Source: Rufibacter glacialis
GTDB lineage: Bacteria; Bacteroidota; Bacteroidia; Cytophagales; Hymenobacteraceae
NCBI RefSeq assembly: GCF_008271745.1
Contig: NZ_VKKZ01000019.1
Location: 434,001-498,000, forward strand
Reading direction: 5' to 3'
Length of the DNA stretch: 64,000 bases
Positions 37,248 through 47,275 of the stretch are shown one piece after another. The notes under the pieces are model-generated. The model had not been told where the DNA came from and made no database searches. It worked only from the letters and a program-made list of their open reading frames with translations. How positions within the stretch are numbered: position 1 is the first letter of the stretch; each line of letters begins with the position of its first letter. The position numbers and the translations under genes were made by a program.

Positions 37248-37284
37248 GGCTGTTTCCTGAAAAAACGCGGGAAAACAGGGGCGG
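37248..37284 (+). repeat. Dispersed hairpin motif, divergent copy
   Basis: GGCTGTTTCCTGAAAAAACG then CGGGAAAACAGGGGC. Confidence 0.45.
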
Positions 37285-37417
37285 TTACCGTCAGTGTTGG
37301 ATGGGGCTCATTGTTAAGGCTGTTGAAGTAGGGCGTTGAGTTTTAATCGCCCCACTTACTTTTACCTGGTCTGAGAAATGCCAGGGGGGTGAGTTACTCA
37401 TAAGCCGGCCTTTTATG

Positions 37418-37452
37418 GTTGTTTTCCTGAAAAGAAGTCCTAAAAAGACCTG
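37418..37452 (+). repeat. Dispersed hairpin motif
   Basis: GGTTGTTTTCCTGAAAAGAA then GTCCTAAAAAGACC. Confidence 0.5.
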
Positions 37453-38661
37453 CTGCCACTCAACAGCGTAAGCATGGCCTTGTTATGCCTTGAAAGGCTC
37501 TCTCTTTGATCCACGCACCCCAGAAGGGGCTGTTTTGGCCGAGGTGCTTGCTAATTTCTTTCTGCCTTTAACATTTGATGCCTATCCCTGAAACAAAAGG
37601 GGGCGCCTTCTTACTATAAAACTGAATAATTTTACCAAATACCAGAAAGCCTAATTAGAGGGGTAAGCTTTGATAAGCTAAGCTTGGTTAAATTAAGGAC
37701 AACCTGATTAGGCATTTTAAAGTATTGGTCTGGATAAGTTGAGACAAGGGGATAGGCAGGTAGTAGATTAGTTGACTCCTGGTCCCAAAACAGAATTTCC
37801 CAAAATACCCGTGGTGTCATTGGGCTTGTTTCCCCTGGCAGGGCTATGCGATAGATAGAGCTAAGTTGAGCTGAACGACTTTTTATTATTGTTTTTATTT
37901 TTCCCACTCATAACTCCCCCATGAGTGCCATTGTACCTTGGAAATGTTAGGCCTTAGGTCCTGGCTATCAAAGTAGGTTATTTTATAATACAAAAAGTGC
38001 CCTTTTGCCTCATTGGGTGGCCGAAAATTACCTTTTTCAAGGAAGCTTAAAATAGAGTAGAGTAGAAGGAATTTAATCGAAAAAACAGGTGTTAGGCTAA
38101 AATAAGATTACTAATTTTCCTTGGTATCTGCCTATTTTTATTAAAAAAAAGGGCAGATTGACAAACAAATGACTAAATCGCGAAAAAAATAAATTCGATT
38201 TGTAGGTCAAACTCTTTTTTGCATATTGCCTAAAAAGTAAAATAGCGGAAACTTTTTAAAAATTCTTCAAAATACTACCTGGATTATTCGGTTGTTGTTT
38301 TGATTTTTGAAATAGAGAAGGGGTTTTGATTTATGCCAACGATGGCTTAAATAGCGTAGCAGAATAGCTTCTTTCAATCAAACAATTGATAAAATAGTAT
38401 TATATGGCTGCTTATGATCTTTCTAGTTTTGTAAAGCTGCAAAAAGACGCTTTCTAACCTAAAGGAAAAATAGAGGAAGTACTAAGTTAAATACCCTTTT
38501 TAAGCTTACTAAAACTGAAGAAAGGCCTTTGAGGCTCTTGAAGATCTTTCTGATTCAGGCTTTTTATTTTTTCCCGCCTCAGATCCCATGGTTTGGTTTT
38601 GGGTATTGGCTTTTGAGTGACCTTATTTGTTAAAAATCTACTACTTAATCCTAATTACTTT

Positions 38662-41600
38662 ATGAATAGAAACTTTTACTCAGACACAGATTACCCAAAA
38701 AGTAATTATGTCTTAAGGTCTAAAACGGTATGGGTGGCGGTAGCGATCCTGTTTGCCGTTTTTACCCAGGCGTTAGATGGTATGGCGCAGACTGCCAAAA
38801 GAACGATTACGGGTAAAGTGACCTCGGCTGCTGATAATACCGGTATGCCAGGCGTGAGTGTGGTGGTAAAGGGCACTACCAACGGGGCTTCTACAGATGC
38901 AAACGGGAACTTCACCCTAGAGGCAGGAAATACAGATGTTCTGGTAGTGACCTTCATTGGGTATGTGTCACAGGAAGTGCCTGTAGGAAACAATACCACC
39001 GTGAATGTAACCCTGAAGGAGGATGCCCAAAAATTGAACGAGGTAGTAGTAACCGGTTATGGTGAGCTAAGAGCCAGTGATGTGCCTTCTGCTCAGACTA
39101 CTATCAGTTCTAAAGCCATAGAAAGAACGGTGAATACCACTATAGAGCAAGCTATTCAGGGACGCGCACCAGGGGTTTATGTGACTCAGAATACAGGCGC
39201 ACCAGGTGGTGGTATTTCTGTTAACATCAGAGGGATCAACTCTATCAACGGCTCCAATGAGCCCTTGTATGTGATTGATGGTGTGCAGGTTCAGGGTTCT
39301 ACTTCCACTTCAGGGGTAAACCCGTTAGCTTCCTTGAACCCATCTGATATTGAGAGTATGGAGATTTTGCAAGGTCCTTCTGCTACTGCCATCTACGGAT
39401 CGCGGGGTACCAATGGGGTGGTTTTGATCACGACAAAAAGAGGTAAAGCGGGTGATGTACGGGTAAACTATACTTACCTGAACAGTATACAAACTCCGCC
39501 AGAACTCTTGGAGGTAATGAATCTGAGGGAATATGCCCAAATGGATAATGAATACAAAGCTCTTGCCGGTGGGGCTGTACGCGAGGACTTCCTGGATCCT
39601 TCTATTTTAGGAGAAGGAACCAATTGGCAACGTGAACTATTCAATAATGCCCCTATGAACAAACACCAGGTAAGCCTGAGTGGAGGTAGTGAGAATAACC
39701 GGTTTTACTTATCAGGTGAGTACCTGGATCAGCAGGGGGTGGCCATAGGTTCTGGGTTTGATCGTGCCTCAATAAGGTTGAACCTGGATAGTAAAGCCCG
39801 CAAGTGGCTTACTTTAGGTGCCAACTTTAACTTTGCCCAAACCAACGAACAAATTTCTACCACCCAGTTTGATATAATCAATAACGCCATTCAGTTGTCT
39901 CCTGCCATTCCGGTAAGAAACCTAGATGGAACCTATGGCGGTGGTGAGCCCAGGCTTAACCCAGATGGGAGTGTTTCTGAAGCTGAACGTTTTACACCGG
40001 CCAACCCCATCGGTTTAGCTAATATCATCACCAATGATATGGTGAGACGGCGGATTTTAGGAGGCTTGAACGCAACTGTTAATTTGGCTGAAGGATTAGA
40101 ATTCCGTACTTCTTTCAACGCTGATTATGGAACCGGGGCTGGAACCAACTTTCAACCCACCTACACCTTCGGGTACCAGCGGAATACGATTGCCCGTTTG
40201 GATATCAGAAATGAGACAAACACCTATTGGAACTGGAACCAATTATTGCAGTATGCCAGACAGTTTGGTAAGCATAGCCTAACTTTGATGGCCTCACATG
40301 AATCCCAGGAGTCTAAATGGCAAAATACTACCCTTGGCAGAAGAGGATTCGAAACTAACGAAATAATAGATATTAACGCGGGTAATCAAAGCCCGGCGAA
40401 TGGGGTTACCGGTGGTGGACAAGGCGATTGGGCCATGGAGTCTTACTTAGGTAGAATAAACTATAATTTTGGAGACCGTTACATTATCCAAGGGGCATTC
40501 CGGGCAGATGGTTCAGCAAATTTTGGACCTGAAAACAGATGGGGGTATTTTCCTTCTGTATCGGCTGCTTGGCGCATTTCTGAAGAACCATTTTTTGCTG
40601 TTCCGTTAATTAGTGATCTACGGTTTCGTTTTGAAACTGGTTTAACCGGGAACCAAGGTGCTGGTGGTAATATTTATGCAAGACTTCAGCAATATCCAAC
40701 AGAGTGGGGATCAGGTTTCTTGGCGGCCAATTATCCAAACCCAAATTTTAAGTGGGAAGAGACCTTAACTAATAACTTTGGTATCAACCTTGGTTTATTT
40801 GAAAACCGGGTTCAGATAGAAGCTGACTATTATATTAAAAAGACAGATAATGTAATTGTTAGAAGTTCCCTGCCCTGGTATATGGGATCTGCTCCAGATA
40901 CTCCTGGTTCTATTACGGCTCCTCTTGTGAACTTTGGTGCTCTGCAAAATAAAGGTTGGAGCGCCTCCCTTAACACCATCAACATGGATAAGGGTGATTT
41001 TAAATGGGAATCAAATCTGAATATTTCCCACTTTGAAGCAGAGGTTACTAAACTTTATACAGAAACGAGTATAGTTACCCGCAATGCCCCTGATTGGTAC
41101 ATCCAACCACTTTGGTCACAAAGAACGGTGGTAGGTGAATCTCCCTGGTTTTTCTATGGATACATTGAAGAAGGTATTTTCCAAACAGTAGAAGAGGTTC
41201 GGGCAAGTGCTCGTCCAGCCGATGCTCAAGGTAAACCTTTCCCAGTGGCACAAAACAGTGTTTGGGTAGGAGATGTGAAGTTTCGTGACTTGAATAGTGA
41301 TGGGGTCATCAACGAGCAGGATATGACTAAGATTGGTAGCCCATGGCCTAAGTACTTTGGCGGTTTCACCAATGACTTTTCTTATAAAGGTTTCAACCTG
41401 AGTATCCTGGTGACAGGCACATTCGGCAATGATGTGTACAATTACGTTCGCTTCCGTAATTCAAACCCTAACAATATTAACGTTGGGCAAAACATGTTAA
41501 GAGAAGCCAGGGATTATGCCAGGGTTAATGCTGAAGGAGTGTTAGAAAACCCTGGAACAATTGTTCCCCGCCTATCAGGTGGTGATGTAAACAAGAATTT

Positions 41601-41895
41601 CGCCCGCCACACTAGTAAATATGTAGAAGATGGGTCTTTTGTTAGAATCAAGAATATCTCTTTGAACTATAGTTTACCTAATGCCCTAATTGCCAGGCAA
41701 AAATTTGTGAAGGCAGTTAGAGTAGGCGTTAGTGCCCAAAACTTATACACTTTCACTAAATACACCGGATACGACCCTGAAGTAGGTTCTTATGTTGGTC
41801 CAAATGTTGGGAATGATAATGCGCCAATTGGGGTTGATACCGGCCGCTATCCGATAACTCCTATCTATTCTTTCAACTTCGGGATTGATTTCTAA
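38662..41895 (+). CDS. SusC-type TonB-dependent transporter (PUL 2)
   Basis: Outer-membrane glycan importer, 1077 residues. The start is the ATG at 38662; a GTG 15 codons earlier is also in frame. An unusual charged and polar N-terminal leader of about 28 residues (MNRNFYSDTDYPKSN) precedes the signal segment (VWVAVAILFAVFTQALDGMAQ). Then come a carboxypeptidase-regulatory-like domain (RTITGKVTSAADNTGMPGV), a TonB-box-like stretch (LNEVVVTGYGELRASDVP), the plug (NEPLYVIDGVQVQG; MEILQGPSATAIYGSRGTNG) and the barrel, ending in the aromatic strand YSFNFGIDF. Codon use is more AT-rich than in PUL 1. The substrate is unknown because no enzyme gene is linked. Confidence 0.94.
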   Translation: MNRNFYSDTDYPKSNYVLRSKTVWVAVAILFAVFTQALDGMAQTAKRTITGKVTSAADNTGMPGVSVVVKGTTNGASTDANGNFTLEAGNTDVLVVTFIGYVSQEVPVGNNTTVNVTLKEDAQKLNEVVVTGYGELRASDVPSAQTTISSKAIERTVNTTIEQAIQGRAPGVYVTQNTGAPGGGISVNIRGINSINGSNEPLYVIDGVQVQGSTSTSGVNPLASLNPSDIESMEILQGPSATAIYGSRGTNGVVLITTKRGKAGDVRVNYTYLNSIQTPPELLEVMNLREYAQMDNEYKALAGGAVREDFLDPSILGEGTNWQRELFNNAPMNKHQVSLSGGSENNRFYLSGEYLDQQGVAIGSGFDRASIRLNLDSKARKWLTLGANFNFAQTNEQISTTQFDIINNAIQLSPAIPVRNLDGTYGGGEPRLNPDGSVSEAERFTPANPIGLANIITNDMVRRRILGGLNATVNLAEGLEFRTSFNADYGTGAGTNFQPTYTFGYQRNTIARLDIRNETNTYWNWNQLLQYARQFGKHSLTLMASHESQESKWQNTTLGRRGFETNEIIDINAGNQSPANGVTGGGQGDWAMESYLGRINYNFGDRYIIQGAFRADGSANFGPENRWGYFPSVSAAWRISEEPFFAVPLISDLRFRFETGLTGNQGAGGNIYARLQQYPTEWGSGFLAANYPNPNFKWEETLTNNFGINLGLFENRVQIEADYYIKKTDNVIVRSSLPWYMGSAPDTPGSITAPLVNFGALQNKGWSASLNTINMDKGDFKWESNLNISHFEAEVTKLYTETSIVTRNAPDWYIQPLWSQRTVVGESPWFFYGYIEEGIFQTVEEVRASARPADAQGKPFPVAQNSVWVGDVKFRDLNSDGVINEQDMTKIGSPWPKYFGGFTNDFSYKGFNLSILVTGTFGNDVYNYVRFRNSNPNNINVGQNMLREARDYARVNAEGVLENPGTIVPRLSGGDVNKNFARHTSKYVEDGSFVRIKNISLNYSLPNALIARQKFVKAVRVGVSAQNLYTFTKYTGYDPEVGSYVGPNVGNDNAPIGVDTGRYPITPIYSFNFGIDF

Positions 41896-41916
41896 TTTTT
41901 AACTGGAATAAATACT

Positions 41917-43659
41917 ATGATCAATAGATATATTTTAGCAGGGGCGCTTGCCGCCCTGGCTATTTTCTCTGGCTGTAAAGATGAGTTTTTAGAGAGGCCG
42001 CCACTAGATACGTTAACTGACGGTGCTTTCTTTAGAACAGATGCCCAGGTTTTAGCTGCGACTGCCCCGCTTTATAATGTGGCTTGGAAAAATTATCATG
42101 ACCAAGCATCCTATTTTATTGGTGACATCCGCGGGGGCACTTTGTTTTATCCCTGGGAGGGCCCGGCCGAGCGAAGGGATAATGTGTTCTTCAGGGCTAC
42201 CGGTGTTTCAAAATCTACCTTGTGGGCTTACCAAGCTTGTTATAATGTTATTGGGCAGTCAAATATGGCTATCTATAACATTAATAAGCTAGCTGGGCCA
42301 GATGTAACCGCTGCAACTAAAAACCAAGCCATTGGGGAGGCTCGTTTTATGCGGGCAACTGCCTACAGTATTTTGGTTACTACTTTTGGTGAAATTCCTA
42401 TCATAACTGACAACGTAGCGGATTTAAATAGCCCAGGTAAAATAAAGAATACCGTACCAAGTATATGGGAGTTTATTACCCGTGATTATCTGTTTGCAGC
42501 AGATAATTTACCTGTTACCGCTTCACAACCCGGAAGAGTAACCAAATGGTCGGCTGAAGGTATGTTAGCCCGTACGTATCTTACCCGTGCGGGTGTTGGT
42601 TCAGGTACAGGTGGGCAACGTAATCAGGAATTCTTAAATAAGGCGAAAGAATATGCCCAGCGGGTAATTACCCAGAGTGGGAAAGCGTTGGTGAGACCTT
42701 ATGAAAATTTATTTAAATATCCTTACGACAACAACGCTGAGTCTTTATTTGAGAATCAATGGGTCTTTGGGGCTTATGCAACAGCTAATACCATGGCATC
42801 CCAGATTTACCCAATGGGTGAAATAGCAGTGAATAACGATGGCTGGGGTGGTAATTATAGCGCTACCTGGTGGATGATGAGCTTGTATGATGGTTTGATC
42901 ACAAATCAGGAAGATGGTAACCCCGCTAATGATGGACAAACCAAAGGCTTCACAATGGACCAACGGTTAAAGGCCACCTTTATGCTGCCTGGTTTCCATT
43001 ACCCGGAAATCACAGTGAAAGATGCTAAAGGCCAAGCTAAGGAGAAATTGACTTGGGCTGCGCCTGGTGCTACGGCAGACAATAACTTTGCTGTAATCAA
43101 AAAGTATGTAGTTGGTAATGAACTGGATTTAGCAGGACAAGCTGGTCAGCAAAATTATCCGCACAATACTTATATGATGCGGTTGGCAGAAATGTACCTG
43201 ACGTATGTTGATGCTGCCATTGGGAATGCTGAATCCACCTCTGATCCGATTGCGCTTCAATATTTTAATGAGATTCGTACCCGGGCGGGCCTACCATCTG
43301 TTGCCGGACCAATCCAGATGAGCCGTAACTATCCTTTATCTGGAGATGACCAGGTGTTTGAAGAATGGGTGAAGGAATTTGCCATGGAAAATCTAACCTG
43401 GTATGAATTAGTTAGAATCCATTACTATAATCCCCAGAAGGCATATAATATCATTAACAACCAAGACCGGGCCTTGTTCTTAGCTAAGCCTGATCGTTTC
43501 CCTAACCCTACGGGCTGGACATTCACTAAAACTTCTTGGATGACGGAGCGGAATCCTAACGTTGGCCCTGGTAATTTCTTCATGCCGTTACCAGCTGTTG
43601 AGCTTAGCCAGTCGCCAAGCTTAAACCAGCCAGCCGTTGATTATAAGTTTGAGAATTAA
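41917..43659 (+). CDS. SusD/RagB-type lipoprotein (PUL 2)
   Basis: Partner of the upstream SusC, 580 residues with lipobox IFSGC. The SusD pattern is clear: DEFLERPPLDTLTDGAFFRT at the start, helical repeats with IGEARFMRATAYSILVTTFG, and a C-terminal segment with YFNEIRTRAGLP and EFAMENLTWYELVRIHYY. It begins 21 bases after SusC and is followed 29 bases later by a surface glycan-binding protein. Surface-exposed and lipid-anchored by family precedent. It shares only family-level resemblance with the PUL 1 SusD, so the two loci are not a recent duplication. Confidence 0.94.
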   Translation: MINRYILAGALAALAIFSGCKDEFLERPPLDTLTDGAFFRTDAQVLAATAPLYNVAWKNYHDQASYFIGDIRGGTLFYPWEGPAERRDNVFFRATGVSKSTLWAYQACYNVIGQSNMAIYNINKLAGPDVTAATKNQAIGEARFMRATAYSILVTTFGEIPIITDNVADLNSPGKIKNTVPSIWEFITRDYLFAADNLPVTASQPGRVTKWSAEGMLARTYLTRAGVGSGTGGQRNQEFLNKAKEYAQRVITQSGKALVRPYENLFKYPYDNNAESLFENQWVFGAYATANTMASQIYPMGEIAVNNDGWGGNYSATWWMMSLYDGLITNQEDGNPANDGQTKGFTMDQRLKATFMLPGFHYPEITVKDAKGQAKEKLTWAAPGATADNNFAVIKKYVVGNELDLAGQAGQQNYPHNTYMMRLAEMYLTYVDAAIGNAESTSDPIALQYFNEIRTRAGLPSVAGPIQMSRNYPLSGDDQVFEEWVKEFAMENLTWYELVRIHYYNPQKAYNIINNQDRALFLAKPDRFPNPTGWTFTKTSWMTERNPNVGPGNFFMPLPAVELSQSPSLNQPAVDYKFEN

Positions 43660-43688
43660 GGGGTCAGATTTAGAAAAGAAAAAACTGT

Positions 43689-44861
43689 ATGAAAAGTCAG
43701 ATAAAATACTTCTTGTTCCTTTTTGTTGCTTTGGTGACGACAGGGACTTTTACCAGCTGTTCAGAAGATGATGATCTTCCGAACGGTGGTAAACCTATGA
43801 TTAGCTATGTTCGGGTTACCCGTCCGGAAGCCTCTGATTCTCTTATTGTGAAGGCTGGTCAGGGCCAGATGATCGCCATTATAGGTGAAAACCTAGGGAA
43901 TGCCCGTGAATTATGGATAAACGACAGGCAGGCTGCGCTTCAGTCTACCTTTGTCACCAGCACTTCTATTATTACACGCGTGCCTTCAGACATTCCTACT
44001 AAGATCACAAACAAAATGCGGATTGTGTTCTCTAACGGCGAAGAGTTAGTGCATGACTTTACGGTAGATATCAGTGAGCCGGTGCCTACTTATATGGAGA
44101 GCGAGTACGTGAATGCCGGTGATATTGCCACCATTAGAGGTAACTTTTTCTATGACCCGGTAAAGGTGTTTTTCACGGGTGCCAATGGTGCCAAAGTGGA
44201 AGGGGAAATAGTAGATAGTAAGCCAACTGTGCTTCAAGTAAGAGTGCCTGCTGCAGCGCAACCTGGGCCTATTACTATCAGAACCAGTTTTGGTGAAACA
44301 GAATCAAGCTTCTGGTTTCGTGATAACCGCAATATCATTGCTGATTATGATGATACTGATTTTGCTGGTTGGTGGCATGGGCCGGCCTTCATTATGGCAA
44401 GTGATGCTAATATTCAGCCTATTAGTGGCAAATTCCTGCGCATTGATAAAGAAAATACCGGTGGCTGGTTTGAAGCATGGGTAGGTGAAGGGACAATAAA
44501 ATCAAAAACAAGGAACATTCCACAAGCGGCCTTTGCTAATCCTGGAAACTATGTCCTGAAGTTTGAAATTAATACCGTTTCAGCCCTAAGCTATAACGGA
44601 ATCCGGATTCACTTCGGAACTGGTGATCCTTCAGGCAGAGAAAAAGCAACTTATTCCTGGTCGCCTAATATTGATACCAAGAATAAATGGCAAACAGTCA
44701 CTATACCTTTCAAGGATATATATGAAGCCAATAACAAGAATGGTAACGTGTTTACCTATAATCCAAATGGCTATGCTGTTTCCTTCCATTTTGTAGGATC
44801 AGGTACAAAGGCTCAGTTTGCCATGGATAATTTACGGGTGGTTCCTAACGCCGCCAATTAA
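43689..44861 (+). CDS. Surface glycan-binding protein, IPT domains plus C-terminal binding sandwich
   Basis: 390 residues, lipobox FTSC. Residues about 35-215 form two IPT/TIG-like immunoglobulin folds (IAIIGENLGNARELWINDRQ; YVNAGDIATIRGNFF). The C-terminal half (DYDDTDFAGWWHGPAFI, LRIDKENTGGWFEAWVG, ISFHFVG-type strands and AMDNLRVVPN) resembles the glycan-binding domain of SGBP-B type proteins. Those proteins hold polysaccharide at the surface next to SusC/SusD. The assignment rests on fold pattern and gene order. Abundant exposed Trp (WW, GWFEAW) fits carbohydrate stacking. The ligand is not determined. Confidence 0.83.
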   Translation: MKSQIKYFLFLFVALVTTGTFTSCSEDDDLPNGGKPMISYVRVTRPEASDSLIVKAGQGQMIAIIGENLGNARELWINDRQAALQSTFVTSTSIITRVPSDIPTKITNKMRIVFSNGEELVHDFTVDISEPVPTYMESEYVNAGDIATIRGNFFYDPVKVFFTGANGAKVEGEIVDSKPTVLQVRVPAAAQPGPITIRTSFGETESSFWFRDNRNIIADYDDTDFAGWWHGPAFIMASDANIQPISGKFLRIDKENTGGWFEAWVGEGTIKSKTRNIPQAAFANPGNYVLKFEINTVSALSYNGIRIHFGTGDPSGREKATYSWSPNIDTKNKWQTVTIPFKDIYEANNKNGNVFTYNPNGYAVSFHFVGSGTKAQFAMDNLRVVPNAAN

Positions 44862-44886
44862 CTGATTTAATTATAAAGCTCTATAT

Positions 44887-46935
44887 ATGAAAAATCTTTA
44901 TAAGATAAAGTTACTACTCCTTGCCTTTTTGGTGGTCTCCACGGGATTCTTTGCTTCCTGTGGAGACGATGATGAGAATACACCCAATAGTGGGCAGGTT
45001 CAGTTGTTGAGCTTTGGGCCCACCGGGGCCAAGCACGGGGAGGAGATACGGTTCATTGGTCACAATCTGAACCTGGTAGAGGCCATTGAGTTGCCTGGGG
45101 TAACGGTTCCTAAAGCCAAGTTTGTGGAGCACACCTCTGAATTGATCAGGTTGGTGGTGCCGCAGGAGGCCATGGAAGGAAAGATTACCCTTAAGGTGAC
45201 CGGAGGGGCAGACGTGGTTTCTAAAACCATGCTCAGCTTTGAAGTGCCTATTACAGTTGCTTCCGTTACGGCTGAAGCAAGACCGGGAGGCACCATCACA
45301 ATCACCGGAACTAAGCTAACCTGGGTGGATAGTGTAGGATTTGATAACCTGATCGTAAAGCAATTTATCAGCAAAACGGAAACCCAAATTCAGGTTCAGG
45401 TACCGGAAAATGCGAAAACAGGTAAATTAACCATCTATGGCGGCGGTGAGAACCCTACTTTTCTGGAAACGGAGAAGGAAGTAATCATCACTTTGCCTAC
45501 GGTAACCAGTTTATCACCCGCCAGTATCAGGCATGATGAAGTCTTAACTATCAATGGGGCCAACCTTGATTTGGTGGGACAGGTGAAATTCCCGGGCGGA
45601 GGAAATGTTAGTACTTTCATAAGCCAATCTGCCACGGCCATCACCCTCAAAGTGCCAGTTACCGCTACCAATGGAGCTCTTACGCTGGTTGCTAAAGGTT
45701 CTTTGGTAGAAGTGAAGCCAACTCAGACCATTTCTATTATCCTTCCGGTGATCACCGCTATTTCAACCGTAAGGCATAATCAAAATACGACCATTACCGG
45801 TACAGATCTGGATAGGATAAAGGAAATCACTTTCCCGGGTAATATTACGGTAGCCAGAGCAAATTTTGTTAGCCAAACCGCCACTCAGATTGTGGTGGCA
45901 GTGCCAGCAATGGCTGCTCCAGGTACCCTGAGATATAAAACCATGAATGATTTTGCTGTCACGTCTGCTGTCAACTTCAATGTACTGTTACCAACGGTAA
46001 GCTCTTACGCTCCGGCAGTTGTGGCACCCAATGGAACCTTAACCATCAATGGTACCAACCTGGATCTGATTCAGGACATTACGTTCGGGGGCATGACTAC
46101 CAAGGTATCTACCTTTTTAAATCAAAGTGCCACTAGAATACAGGTCACAGTTCCTACGGCGGCAAAAACCGGGGTGCCTAAATTCACGCTGACCTCTGGG
46201 TATGTGATAGAAGGTCCTGAGTTAACGATTGTGATGCCAACGGTTTCCAGCATCACTCCGGCCCCTGTGGCACCCGGTTCTTATCTAACGATCAATGGCT
46301 CTAACCTGACGTTAGTGAGAATGGTTAAATTCACCGGTGGGGCCGAGGTAAGCACTTTCTTAACGCAGACGGAGAATCAAATCATCTTGATGGTTCCAGC
46401 CACTGCCAGAACAGGTAAGTTAACCTTGGTAACGAACACCAATACTGAGGTGGAGACAACCCAGGAGGCAACCGTTGGGGCCGCCGCTCCCACCATCAGA
46501 TCCTTTATCTATGATGACGCGTTAGCCAGTGGTTGGGCGCAATGGGGTGGTTACAATGGAGTGGATGTGCAGGATTTAAACAACACCACTAACGTAAAAA
46601 GAGGTGCTAAGTCTTTAAAAGTTACTTATTCAGGAGCTTCCGCCACCATCCAGTTGAAGCCTGGTGATGCCAACTTCGCCAATGGGTATACGCACCTGGT
46701 GCTTTATGTGAAAGGTGGCGGAACTGCTAATAATAAGGCAGCTATTCAGTTTAAGCTAGTTGGCGGGGCTTTTACCGGTGAGCAAGAATTTGATATAGTA
46801 GCCGGTGAATATACGGTCGTGCAAATCCCGCTAAGTAGTTTCGGGAACATCTCAGCCGGAGTTGATGAGTTCCTGATCAAGAACAAAGGAGCTGTCCCGA
46901 ACACCTTCTATATTGATGATTTAGGGTTACGTTAA
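44887..46935 (+). CDS. Surface glycan-binding protein with six IPT/TIG repeats
   Basis: 682 residues, lipobox FASC. Six consecutive IPT/TIG-like units of about 80 residues fill residues 35-530. Each opens with a pattern like TVSSITPAPVAPGSYLTING, followed by S/T-NL-hydrophobic and an FPG or FGG step. The third to sixth units are the most alike (VTSLSPASIRHDEVLTING; VSSYAPAVVAPNGTLTING). The last 150 residues form a different beta-sandwich with a bound-ligand look (YDDALASGWAQWGGYNG, then FYIDDLGLR), probably the carbohydrate-binding module. The IPT string would act as a long spacer holding that module away from the membrane. It is the last gene of the locus, 26 bases after its neighbour, and a terminator follows. 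Confidence 0.85.
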   Translation: MKNLYKIKLLLLAFLVVSTGFFASCGDDDENTPNSGQVQLLSFGPTGAKHGEEIRFIGHNLNLVEAIELPGVTVPKAKFVEHTSELIRLVVPQEAMEGKITLKVTGGADVVSKTMLSFEVPITVASVTAEARPGGTITITGTKLTWVDSVGFDNLIVKQFISKTETQIQVQVPENAKTGKLTIYGGGENPTFLETEKEVIITLPTVTSLSPASIRHDEVLTINGANLDLVGQVKFPGGGNVSTFISQSATAITLKVPVTATNGALTLVAKGSLVEVKPTQTISIILPVITAISTVRHNQNTTITGTDLDRIKEITFPGNITVARANFVSQTATQIVVAVPAMAAPGTLRYKTMNDFAVTSAVNFNVLLPTVSSYAPAVVAPNGTLTINGTNLDLIQDITFGGMTTKVSTFLNQSATRIQVTVPTAAKTGVPKFTLTSGYVIEGPELTIVMPTVSSITPAPVAPGSYLTINGSNLTLVRMVKFTGGAEVSTFLTQTENQIILMVPATARTGKLTLVTNTNTEVETTQEATVGAAAPTIRSFIYDDALASGWAQWGGYNGVDVQDLNNTTNVKRGAKSLKVTYSGASATIQLKPGDANFANGYTHLVLYVKGGGTANNKAAIQFKLVGGAFTGEQEFDIVAGEYTVVQIPLSSFGNISAGVDEFLIKNKGAVPNTFYIDDLGLR

Positions 46936-46957
46936 GCATCAACGGGCGCAAGAATAG

Positions 46958-46992
46958 AAAAGGGAAGAGCAGGTTGCTCTTCCCTTTTTTTC
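46958..46992. terminator. Terminator closing PUL 2
   Basis: AAAAGGGAAGAGC and GCTCTTCCCTTTT arms with a five-base loop and a run of seven Ts. Confidence 0.93.
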
Positions 46993-47160
46993 ATGTATAG
47001 CTTTTTCAGAATAGGCATTGCCGCTTTCTCGTATCAGGAACACTTGTTACAGAACGGGTAACCGATTCTATAATTAACTTCTTGTTTGCTTTTGAGGAAG
47101 GACCAGAAATTTATGAAGCTCAGAAGGCAGCCTGCTGTTTTTTTAAGATTTTTCTATCCC

Positions 47161-47275
47161 GGTTTAGCGTATAAAAGCAGCAAGCATTTAAGATCCGTTT
47201 TTATAGAAATGGCCCCTAAGCGCTTACTGCTTTTTTACGCTAAACCAAAGGCTTGGCAGGAGTAAGCGCTTTAGG
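47161..47275. repeat. Two interlocked inverted repeats at the end of the STAS-like gene
   Basis: 47161-47180 and 47227-47246 are complementary at 19 of 20 positions (GGTTTAGCGTATAAAAGCAG and partner). 47215-47228 and 47261-47275 are also complementary (CCTAAGCGCTTACT and partner, one bulge); the second pair includes the stop codon of the minus-strand gene. The middle segment takes part in both stems with a two-base overlap. No T-run follows, so it is not a standard terminator. Confidence 0.7.

Larger units (their letters stand above)
37247..38661. other. 1.4 kb AT-rich gap between the two SusC/SusD loci
   Basis: No supported gene. Two dispersed hairpin copies lie at the left end (37248-37284, 37418-37452). 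From about 37600 the base composition becomes clearly AT-rich with many short A- and T-runs, continuing into the second locus. Promoter and regulatory sites for that locus should be here. A lone TAGTTTTG at 38424-38431 fits the -7 consensus but has no -33 partner. Confidence 0.6.

Noticed and set aside
37632-37907. 91-codon minus-strand frame in the long AT-rich gap
   Set aside because: No family resemblance, no ribosome site or promoter, and composition like the surrounding non-coding DNA.
38424-38431. TAGTTTTG as a promoter for the second SusC/SusD locus
   Set aside because: It fits TAnnTTTG, but the nearest TTG is about 35 bases upstream and chance matches are likely in such AT-rich DNA.
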